From Dirofilaria immitis (lineage: Eukaryota > Nematoda > Chromadorea > Rhabditida > Onchocercidae), in contig JAKNDB010000064.1 of the NCBI GenBank assembly GCA_024305405.1, positions 1,240,001 through 1,304,000 on the forward strand: DNA of 64,000 nucleotides, written 5' to 3'. Each line of letters opens with the position of its first letter. Position 1 is the stretch's first letter. The notes beneath the pieces were generated by a model. That model was not told where the DNA came from and searched no databases. It saw nothing but the letters and a program-made list of their open reading frames with translations. This document shows, in pieces, positions 53,801 to 64,000 of this stretch. The position numbers and the translations under genes are program-made.

Positions 53801-56138
53801 AGTGTGTTAAAAAGATAATAATAAAACCAAACATAAAGCATAATTTTCTGGTTCCCACAAACATGTTTTGCATGTTATTTTTTCAATCTTATATTTCTTG
53901 GAATGTATCTCTTATTCGGTAAAATGTATTGATTAAATCATTAATCTATTATATCCAAATTTTCTAATATAATTAAATTGTTATTCCTGAAGTCAATCAA
54001 ATTATGATGCAGCAAATGAGGCATAAGCTGCTTTAAACTCTAAGATTTCAGACTTTAGCTTTAAAATAGTTTTCATTTCTTTCTTTTTCTCATTCACTTC
54101 ATTATTTTTCTCCTTCAAATTTAATCATGTAATTTTCCTATTTCATTTTCTCCTATTATAAATACATTTCTAACTATTCTATACCTCAGCAATACATCCA
54201 GAACCAATAGGATCAACTTCTATTGACGTAATAAAATTTTTCCATCGGGAATCACCAAATAAATGATCGAGTGAATGCTGCGAAAAATACCATGGACGAG
54301 ATGTTGTTTTTGTATGCAAAACTGACATCTTCATATATAAATATATCGTTATATTTTCATTTTTCAATTGATAATCTCACAATAAATAAAGCAAATACTA
54401 ACAATATTCAAACTTATTTCAAATACCAAAAGATGTATTAAGATAGAAATCTATTTTTACTAAAATATGAAATATTAATACAATAAATTACTTTGTCGCA
54501 AAAACTTTTCGCAAAGATGTCACGACGTGTACTTGCCCATTGACCTAATTTGATAAAGGTAGGACCGCTTCGCAGTACAATCCATACCATCCATCTCCAC
54601 CATAATTCCGCAAAACCATTCCAAAAATACGTAATTGGAAAAGTAATTAACAATGGGGTGAAGAATAACGACAATGATATTGTCCTGAAAAGATGCTTTC
54701 TGATAAGAAAATCCTTCGCTATTATTTAATTTCATTAAATAAAATAAGTAACAGATTTATTTTTATTTCCTATTCTAATCACATGAAATGATAACAATTG
54801 TCAAGTCTAAGAATTTTAGCAATATTTAGTGTAGTTCGTATGGATTCAAAGAATATAATATATAAATTGGAAATTTAACATATTGTAGAATGCTCCAACT
54901 GAAACTTATAACATTACTTTATATATACTTTTAACTTTATTAAACCACAATTTAATAAGTCTATCTTTATATATATAAAAAAAATTCATAGAAATTTTAA
55001 AGAGCATTAAATTGTACTCTTTCGGTATTTAATAATAAATGCATATTTTGTTTAATTAAAAAATATATTGATCAGTAGTAAATAAAAATGATGAAATAGT
55101 AAAATAAATTAAGAAAATAAAATAATATAACTAATATTAAAAATAAATAAAAATTAATTAACTGAATAAATCTTTCTTTTTTCTTCATATAATGTTGGTC
55201 GATTTAATTCTATCAATAAATTCCAACTATCTATAATCCAATAAATAACAATTTTCAATTTTAACTATTATCTTAATATATATAGGAAATTACTATGAAT
55301 ATCATACTTCGTTAAAATATAACAAATTAATCGTTAATCATTTTCAATATAACTGAAACGAATACAAAACTAGCAATGATAATCCCATAAATAGTACCCC
55401 GATAATTGATAATGAATGATTCATATTTGAATATTTTTATAATAATTTATAAACAAAAACCTTAGTACAATTTTGATTGCTCGTACAATTATTCTGTATA
55501 AATATATAATCATACGGATATAAAAATAACTATTATCGTACGATACTGCTTCAGTATACGTTGAAGTAATCAACCATGGATTCATTTCTGTTACCGTCGT
55601 TACCTATATTTATAAGTTTAATAAAAAAAAAAATGATAATCTGATAATCTATTTTATCAATATATGATCATTTTTATATGAAAATTTGAAGTTATCTTAG
55701 AATAAAAATTTTATCGGAAATTCAATTTAATTTGTAACTTCAAAATTTTGAAATTAATTTTAATTAAATGATTAAAACGAATTATTAAAAGAATGAGATA
55801 AAAAGTAAATTATTAAATGAATCTAACGAAAAAAAGTTAATGTATTAAAAATATCAATGTAATTTAACTATTTTAACAATATATATTAAAAATCCTAACT
55901 AATTTAACGATGCAAAACTTACAATTTGATTTTTACATTTGGCTCTTTCAATGATCGTTTTAACCAATAGACTACCACAAAATAATGATACATTACTTAA
56001 TTTTTGCTTTCGTCGTGCTATTCGTATACGGCAAATATTGTTACATCGATGATAAAATATTCGGAAGTTTTGTTGATATTTGATAGTTGATGTGATATAT
56101 TTTAGAATTCGCTTTACAGCATCCACCGATTCTAACAT
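50874..56138 (-). CDS. ADCK2: ADCK2-like UbiB/ABC1 atypical kinase (mitochondrial)
   Basis: Eleven exons: 56138-55923, 55603-55461, 54684-54492, 54328-54185, 53720-53625, 53547-53366, 53155-53022, 52932-52814, 52429-52249, 51749-51624, 51056-50874; about 573 residues. The Arg/Lys-rich N-terminus looks like a mitochondrial presequence. A hydrophobic stretch precedes the UbiB core: GPTFIKLGQWASTR (KxGQ), GSGCIAEVYK (glycine-rich loop), IVETYENG, FVHGDLHPGNIL (catalytic loop), LIILDAGIA (DFG-like) and LEGLGRSLDP near the C-terminus, as in ADCK2. UbiB kinases support coenzyme Q metabolism. Single bases are missing in runs at 53413, 53126, 52269 and 52249. The intron after exon 6 uses a GC donor (AAA|GCAAGT), demanded by phase. 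The exon 8/9 join (52814/52429) is one base out of phase and unresolved. Confidence 0.9.
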
Positions 56139-56345
56139 CAATTTCTTGAAATTTATGATAAATTTTTAGAAAATTTCAATAAGATAAATTTATAAAATAG
56201 ATTTACGATTATATTTGATATGTTATTATTGGTATATGTATTGCACTAAACGATCGAATAGTGTAGTAATGCTTTCGATACATCTTCATATACATCTATT
56301 AGAAATATTTTATTCTTAAAAAAATTTCTTAATTATACATTATAC

Positions 56346-56395
<50 letters not shown>

Positions 56396-56914
56396 GCTTA
56401 ACTTGACAGATCGGACGAGATGTCGTGTTTTCAACGTGGTATGGTCGTAGACATAATCAATTACAAAATATATATATATATATATAATTTGCTATAGAGT
56501 GTACAAAGAAAAAGGAAAACCAAATGAAATTAAAATATATATATATTTCATATCTAAATTTAATCTATTTGATTTACAGCTATACATACTTACAAATTAT
56601 ATGATGAAATAACAAAAATATACTATTGATAATATTTGATAAATTTATCAGCTATGTTTTGAACATTTCATCAATTGTATAATAAGAAATAAAAGTGAAA
56701 GAAACATATTCACAACATTCGAAAATGATTTATCACTGAAAGATGAAATTAATATTTTATCCTTGATTGCTATACTATACGATGTATAAAGAAAATATAG
56801 AATGAAACGATTTCATAATCCATTAATCATGTAACAATACGACTGATTAAATATCAAAATTTTCGCTAAGTTCAATATTCTCGATAATAGAACATGTTGA
56901 ACAATCACCGCAAA
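56139..56914. other. Spacer between WDR24 and ADCK2-like gene
   Basis: A 776-base gap between the stop of WDR24 and the ATG of the next minus-strand gene. It holds the TA repeats and a roughly 65-base GC-richer island at about 56395-56460 (GGACGAGATGTCGTG, GGTATGGTCG) that I cannot assign. A CATAAATTTCAAG acceptor-like site lies shortly before the ATG at 56138. Confidence 0.45.
56350..56391. repeat. TA microsatellite
   Basis: About 20 TA units; shorter TA runs recur at about 56469-56486 and 56535-56548. They lie in the spacer between WDR24 and the ADCK2-like gene (5' side of the latter). Confidence 0.9.
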
Positions 56915-59900
56915 TTATTGAACACATGAATGACCACATCCAGTTGGGCATTTTTTATTTGCAGCAAACCATTCTGCATAATGATTAGGATGACCACCAT
57001 GTGCACATCCACGACACCAACTCCAAATCCCGTGAACTGGCAAAGAACTGAAATATGCTACTTTTTGGAAGAAAGCCCAAAAATTTTAACAGTATTAACT
57101 GAGCTTTTTTTTATCAAATATGTATAAAAATAGCATTTCGATGGTCACTTTAAATTATATTTTCGAAAAACAAGAAAATAAAAAGAAAGGAAAAAAATAC
57201 CAAAGAGAACAGTTAAAATTGAATTTTCTGAGACATTTTTTGCAGTAAGGTGATGATGTTACAGATGTTGTCTTGCATTTTGTGCATAACAGTTTGATTG
57301 AGGTACTCTAAAATATCATGACTGCATGTTAATGGTTTCATTTAGATCGAAAAAATATATTTGAAAAAAAATTAATAAATTATAGCAATCAAAACAAGAA
57401 ATAAATGATGAAAATCTGTGACATCTACATTATTTATTTACAGAAAATAATGAGGATGTGAGAATAAGCCACCGGTTTAAATAGCGACATTACTTGGCTT
57501 AAAATATCGAATATTTCCTATTAAAAATCGACAGATTTTTTAATACTTATTCATGAAAATCCAAGCCCGCTCTTTAAATTATTGCTAATAAAGATTGAAA
57601 TATAAATTAGATTTCGTCATTCTCATATCTTTACTCTACAATTTCCTCTATTTAATGGTCCATCCGCTGTTATATGCACAATATGAAAAAAGGAAAAAAC
57701 TTTAAAAAGCATTTTAGTATACATTTAAATCCGGTAAAGTTCTTCAAGACAGTTTGTTTTTTATCATTTGATGAAATCATTGATGAAACCAAAATTATAT
57801 TAATAAATTAGTTCATACTTACTTATATAAAAATTGGAATAGAAAATAACACAAAATACCTCATTGCTTAGACTGTTAACAGCTGCAATCCAACATAATT
57901 TGATCACCTCTGCAGCCGTATTCCATAATTCATAGCATTCAAGCATATCTATGTAGCACTTTATCATATCAGCATAACTACTCAATTTTAATTAAAAAAA
58001 TTTACTGAACGACTTAGAATTATTTTTATTGGAAGGAATTATCGCAGCTTCCTTATGCATAATTAAAAAATCAGCTCCCAACATTTTGTCATCATTAATT
58101 GAAACAAATATTCCAAATTTATATCGATACAATATTACAAATTTGAATAACAATATATGTGCAAAATATAGCGTACAAATAATACACTGATCGCAGAAAA
58201 GTTAAGATTTAAAAGACAATGCTCACCGATATAATCGAAGAACCATAATTTTTGAGTACCTAAATCGATGAATTCCTTCGATTTCTCCCCAGCACTAGTA
58301 GCACAGATACGCATGTTTGTACATCACCCTGTAAACCATCTGTAGTAATTATTCTTAATAAAATTATTTCTCATTTCATATTTAGCTTATAATAAGCTAA
58401 ACATAAATATTGCTGATGCGATAGCATTTTTCAAGTTATCTAGTAAGTTCAATCCGATCAAAAAGGTAAGGCTGAAGTTCTTATGACGAAATGCAGAGAT
58501 CTAACTACAAATTAATTTGACAGTTTTGAAATATACATTTCTGCTTTAAATATATAATTAATTTACTAAATTTCTGCATGTTTCATTATACTAGTGTTGC
58601 ATAATTTATTCGAATATTACTGGAACTTAAATAAAATATAATGAGAAACTTACCAAGTCAGAGTAAAAATTGAACATAGAACATAATAATGGAAGTGGAT
58701 CCCATGGCGGATTACAGGCAAGTTCAGTTTTAATTCTCAAATTTCCTAGAAATAAAAAATAACATTAAAATTAGTTCAAGCTTAATTGCATGATAATTTT
58801 TTACAATTTAGTATGTACTAATTTTAAATGTTCTCATTCAGCCGCTCTGGTATTTTAATTATCTTAATAATTTTGATAAGTAATTTTTTTCACTTTGATA
58901 ACTAACTATCTATGACCATTATGTACTTGAATTGAAAATCTATTCTAGACGTTCTACACAATCACTTCATCAGACAGAAGGATTTGATAACCACTACTGC
59001 GAATTCTTTTATGCTAAACTTTATGAAGTCATAGCAATATCAAGACATCTTATGTTGAATGGTATTGTTTTATAATAAACAACAATGTGGAATATTAAGT
59101 CTTAACTTAATTAAGGAATGATGCAAGAAATTTTGACGTTCATTGTATTCTCAGTGTAGCAAATTCCCAATAAAAAGAAAAGTTTATCTCTGCACATATA
59201 ATCATGGTAGTTATTTATAGAATCCAACATGTTAAAATTTCTTGCATCAATTTATAATCGAGTTTTATGCAAAAAAAGCGACACTAAAACTACCAATCTG
59301 ACATCGTTTCAGTTCGTTTGTATGATTTGGCATTAAGTCATCAAGATGTTCCTCAGAACTTAGAGAACAACTTGTTTCACCAGCTTCAAATTCTTCATAC
59401 GGTCGAGGTGCAAAAGCTTCCATCTTCAAATTTATTGGACTTTTGAAATCACTGCAAAGAAAGCACTTCGGAAAACGAATCATTGTTTAAATTAGACTAT
59501 GATTTAAAATAATTAATCTCATTTAATAAAATCACTAAATACACGAAATTAATAGTTAAAACTGGATGAACCTTTTAATGTAGTCTGCTAAATAGAAATT
59601 TTGAAAAAATGGAAGATTTGAAGGAATTCTTCAAAAATTCAATTACTAACTATGGGAGTGTGAAATCGGAAGGATCGATACTCAAACCGTCAAGATTCAA
59701 TTCATTATCACTGAAAAAAAATCTGAGGAAGCAGATGCTGTTTGAGGAATCATGCCGGAAAATATAGATTCCGTAACATCTTGAGCATCTACGCTTCGTC
59801 CCACTCCGCCAGATGATAAAGTTGAAGAAAAACGAGATCGCGCTGCTGCATCGCTCGCGTTAGCGCTATTATCTTTACCTTAATGAAGATTTGCTGAAGT

Positions 59901-62900
59901 CTAATATTTACTGAATTCTGCTCATTTGCCAATTTTTCGAAATTTCATCAAAAACAATCCAAATTATGAACAGTCTTAATAAAGATATCAAAAAATGTCT
60001 TACAGTTTCGAAAAAAGTAGTTTTAAAAACACTAACAAAATGAATATGCAATAAAAATTACAGATCACACTGCATATGAATCATTTCCAAATATTTTATC
60101 AGCACTTACTGTCTGTATTTTCATGATTACCAGGAGCAGTTTCTCCATTTGATGAGTTTTCAAAAAATGAGGTAAACTGACAGATAAGACCAACAATACG
60201 CCACGTATGAGCAATATCATATTTCTTCAAATCTTCAGCTATGTTACTGTTGTAAAAACATAATGATGAAATGTCGTCACCATATAGTTTGTACCTAGGA
60301 TTTTCCGAATATATCCAGTCGTCGTAGTAAGACAAAACTGTTAAAATCTTTTAAAACCAACAGATGAAAAAGCTATTTTTATCGATCATGAAAAACATTA
60401 AAAATGAATATGTGCAAAAAAATGACTTTATAATCTATTAACCTTTTAGCAAAAGTAATGAACTGTTGTGATGAAACTTGAACATTCGTTTCAGTTGGTT
60501 CACAGCAAATTAAATAACTGAAAATGCTCGATTGGAACGGATCATATTTTCGTCTTCGTCGTACAAATGCTTCGCCTTTCCGAGCTTTCTCTTGCTCAAT
60601 TAGTGATTCTTGTTTCAAATTTAATTGGCTGCTTACTGAAATATTACAATAAAATTACAAAATTATTCATTAACGATTTCTGATTCGTGTAACTTTATTG
60701 TATTAACTCAACTCCCAATTCTTCATGCTTCTAAAAATGAAATTCATTTTATATCCGATAACATTCATATTTTTGGAGTGTCAAATGAGGCTTAATAACT
60801 ATATTTTTTCTTTTGTTATACTTGTGCAAAAGATGTTTGTACATTTTCAAGAGCACGAAGACAAACATACCTGCAACAGCTATGGTACCAGCAGGTGATA
60901 TATCAACAGCGATATCGCTCACGTGGTTCATTGGATGATGAGCATTTTCCACGAAATGCATTACCAATAATCCATCTTTGCCAGCAGATAAAAATACTTC
61001 TGAATCATTTTCTTTCCAAGCCAGATCTAAAAAATTACCCATGTAAATTATTTATTTATAAAATGTAAAAGATACAAGGTAATATAATTAATAATATGCA
61101 CTTTTAAATTTACCAGAGCATATATCGCGATGTTCATCAAAAGTAGCGAAAGGCAAAAACGGTCTTCGTATATCCCAGACGTGTATGTTTATATCGCTTA
61201 CCACAGAACAACTAGTTACCTAAAAGTACTTAATAACATAATTCGATACCAACAAATTATATTATTAATTACCTCTATGAAAAAAATGTCTGAATTTTTC
61301 ACACAACATTTACAATATAAAAATATTTTAAATATCAATATAAAACCTGATATTTATGCATTGGCCTCCAATAGACTCGGGAAATAGAAGCCGTAGCTTC
61401 TACGGAATACATAACTGAATTTAATTGACTTTCAGAACGATCGAACCATTTCCAGATCTTCAATTCTACGAGTAACTCTTGAAATACATTCATCAACAAA
61501 TATAAATACACTTACTCCAGAATAAATTTTATATATTCAAAAATGAGCTGTTTTTTCTTTAAAGAAAATCATACTCTTATAAATTTATCTCTGCCAGCGG
61601 TGGCAATCAGATTCTGGTCATCATAACTTGGATTCAATGCGACACTAGATGGACCATGATGGGCTACAAACTGATAAAGTGGTCGATCATTCTTACGCAA
61701 ATCCCAGAAACGCACAGAACCACCATCATCTGCAGCTACAAATATATCGTAGTGGCTAGGATGGATACCGAATTGCATATCACGAATAGGATCACACGAA
61801 CCACTTCTGAATCAAATAATAGAATTTAAGATGATATACACAGTGAAAGCATGACTAACTGTCCGAAATCTTTGAAAATCAAATTAATCATCACCATAAA
61901 AATGTATTTGCAACAATTATATAAATACATCATTGCGGATATAACAAAATAACTTACATAAATTTCTTGACCGGCTCTGGTATTCGAAAATCATACTGGA
62001 TTACTGCTGAATCCTTGGCTCCACTAATCAATGTATTGGGATTTGTTTGATGAAAACATACTTTGGTCGCTGAACGAGTATGTGCTTTATAGATATGATC
62101 TGTAAATATTAATAACCTAATAATATAAAAAACATCTAAACCATTTTCCATTAGAATTATTTTCAAAATTCATTTGTACACTTCCAAATCAACCAGTTCA
62201 AGAAATAGAGCAGAATATAGTACGCAAGGCAGCTTTGTCGACATTCCACAGAACGACAGCTCCATTTGTTGATGTTGTAGCTACCATATTATCTAAAAGA
62301 AAAAAATGATCTTTAAAAAGTGAATTTCAATATTCATTGGATTATTATTTAGAATAATGATTGAAACTTCACGAAACAATTTATATACCAAAATTAGAAA
62401 ATATCGAGAGCATATAATAGCCGTTGAAGTTTATAATAGCCGTTGAAATTAAAAAACCACAAAAAACTATATAAGATCTACTTTTCTGCGCTTTTCATCA
62501 TATAACTATTTTAAAAAATACAATTCTTAGCAAGAGAAAATAATTGCTAAAAATAAACCAATCATGTGACTCCACGAAACATGACTTGCTGAATACATTA
62601 AATTTAAACGTCGACTACGTACTGAACGAAAATCAGCAACAAAATTGAATCCATTCTCTTCGATTGTAAAAATTTTTAGCACTGAAACAAAATATTTATA
62701 ATAAATATCTAAAAAAAAATACTTTTTCTGATATTTCAAAAGATATGATATCACAGAAATAATATTCTTCTACATAATTATTAAGTAAATAAAAATTAAG
62801 AAAAAGAAAGACGAACATCCTTTACTACCAGCAGCTGCTACTCGTGTAAAATATTTATTTGGAGCAATCGAATCAATTTGTTCTTGTAAATCGATAATGA

Positions 62901-62958
62901 TACTTTGACGATGATTTTGCTTTTCTATATGCATCGACTCTTTTGCATTGCAATTCAT
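56915..62958 (-). CDS. WDR24: WDR24, GATOR2 complex subunit
   Basis: WDR24 works in GATOR2 at the lysosome, relaying amino-acid signals to TORC1. Seventeen exons: 62958-62817, 62681-62559, 62292-62224, 62099-61958, 61806-61575, 61457-61347, 61219-61114, 61026-60871, 60635-60443, 60294-60110, 59878-59651, 59451-59294, 58745-58654, 58328-58227, 57948-57860, 57307-57201, 57047-56915; about 789 residues, close to the human length. An N-terminal beta-propeller (about 40-340) shows VRFWDLR, TAGRDKFIRIW and IHVWDIRRPF. A helical middle includes GDVQTCVSVLLVLGEKSKEF and ECYELWNTAAEVIKL, and the C-terminus is a RING/zinc-ribbon (LCTKCK, YCKKC, WCRGCAHGGHPNHY, CPTGCGHSC). Single bases are missing in runs at 59714-59721 (T) and 58287-58290 (G). 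All other phases agree. TTTTTAG directly precedes the ATG, a likely spliced-leader site. Confidence 0.96.
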
Positions 62959-62966
62959 CTAAAAAG
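62959..62966 (-). promoter_or_regulatory. Likely spliced-leader acceptor of WDR24
   Basis: On the minus strand GCTTTTTAG abuts the ATG. A 5' UTR of zero bases after the acceptor is usual for trans-spliced nematode mRNAs. Together with the 509-base gap to the upstream gene it is compatible with a downstream operon position. Confidence 0.4.
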
Positions 62967-63467
62967 CACCAGAATGATAATTCTAAAATGAAATCCGCCT
63001 CCGATCAAAATAATCGAGAAACAGAAAAAGTCAAGAGAACTTTACCTCAATACTACACAAAACATACCCTAATTTCTCTGTCAAATATATATATTCAATT
63101 TTTAACTAATTAATTCTACGAAAAATATTTGATAAAAGAATTTCCTTCGATATCTTATCATTTCTTAACAATATCAGTATTGTTCATTGTTTAGTATAAT
63201 AATATTTTTACTGAAATGAAAGAGCTCTCCTGAAAGCTACAACTTTTCTCGTGCAAAATGTATGGAAATTAAGATTCACGTAAATTTTTACAAATAATTT
63301 TTCAGAAAATCATTTAAAATGCATTTCATTAAATACAGAATAAATGGAAGAGAACTGTGATATTTAAAAACTTCTAAAAACAAACCAAAAAATTTATTTC
63401 CAATATTTATAATATATATTAGATATTAAAAATACGAAATAAAATAACAAATGTATCATATTCACTA
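62959..63467. other. Spacer between the small gene and WDR24
   Basis: 509 bases without a recognised coding feature. It contains the WDR24 acceptor at its left end. Confidence 0.5.
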
Positions 63468-63956
63468 TCACTCGACATCTTGTACATTAACAGTGCGGAT
63501 CTTTTTGATATCCGAATTTATTAATTCTTCAAATCGCTCCAAAAAATCATGACTTGGCTGCAAAAATAAAAGGAAGAACAATAATCGGAAAAAGATGATG
63601 ATGAATTCACGTATACAAATTAGAACTTTAATTCGCTTTAAAAATACTAATTTGTGTACAAATATTTTAATATAAAATCATCATATTATCACAAAACATA
63701 AATAATAAATTACAAATAATACTTACGATTTTATCGAATGAAAGAAGATCGTCATATGAAACTTTGCAAAGAGCGTTAATTAACTTCGTCTTTTAACTTG
63801 TAAATTCTCAATAAGCGGTTTATTCTTAACTCGTTTTCCATCTTCCTGCTCAACTTGAAATTTCGTAATATCTCCCAGCGTTTCCGTGTCGAGTACCATA
63901 AATGCGTCACTGCCTTGTGCAGCAAAATGGTTATTGACCTGGAATATACGCGACAT
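63468..63956 (-). CDS. Small conserved-looking protein, unrecognised
   Basis: Two exons, 63956-63727 and 63557-63468, encode about 106 residues (start MSRIFQVNNHF, end VNVQDVE). Exon 1 reads GSDAFMVLDTETLGD, then a charged stretch (FQVEQEDGKRVKNK) and LINALCKVSYDDLLSF. Exon 2 reads HDFLERFEELI. The frame holds only if the A4/T4 run at 63791-63794 has one more base, the same defect seen in neighbouring genes. As given, the frame ends in a stop at 63780. No signal peptide, membrane segment or known motif is seen. It appears soluble and mixed alpha/beta. The ATG at 63956 is the first Met with a sensible protein, but the gene could extend beyond the window edge. It lies 509 bases upstream of WDR24 in the same direction. 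Confidence 0.6.
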
Positions 63957-64000
63957 TTCGCAAAAAATTTTAAAAAGAAACTTCTGTCTCAAAAATGTCA

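Overview
The window is nuclear DNA of a nematode, most likely a clade III (filarial-type) parasite. It is very AT-rich, genes are cut into many short exons by small introns, several start codons sit just after a pyrimidine-rich AG (typical of spliced-leader acceptors), and the predicted proteins resemble Caenorhabditis proteins. The species cannot be fixed from sequence alone. Splice sites below were placed by hand from GT/AG signals, reading phase and family conservation.

Layout: 1-15 kb is gene-poor and holds tandem repeats, palindromes and MITE-like elements. A ZIG-8-like two-Ig-domain gene (+) lies at 15.8-19.2 kb. From 21.8 to 25.3 kb (+) there are two pieces copied from the clathrin heavy chain gene: a near-identical 2.9 kb block and a short, older, diverged block. 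A decayed C2H2 zinc-finger locus and an LTR-like remnant follow (26.7-28.3 kb). The complete clathrin heavy chain gene occupies 30.3-42.4 kb (-, 30 exons, about 1,693 residues). After a repeat-bearing gap come four more minus-strand genes: a TYW1-type flavodoxin-domain protein (47.2-49.5 kb), an ADCK2-like UbiB kinase (50.9-56.1 kb), WDR24 of the GATOR2 complex (56.9-63.0 kb, about 789 residues) and a small unrecognised protein (63.5-64.0 kb).

Functional themes are endocytic coat (clathrin), lysosomal nutrient sensing to TORC1 (WDR24), mitochondrial coenzyme Q-linked kinase (ADCK2-like), a membrane-anchored flavodoxin protein, and a neuronal Ig protein (ZIG-8-like). Nothing suggests a prokaryotic-type operon, although the tail-to-head minus-strand genes from 64 to 50 kb could be a nematode trans-spliced cluster.

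Two points matter most to a user. First, nearly every conserved gene is broken by single missing bases inside homopolymers (13 or more sites), which looks like consensus error rather than biology. Second, the clathrin copy forms a 2.9 kb inverted repeat with the functional gene, and the copy itself carries a 14 bp deletion.
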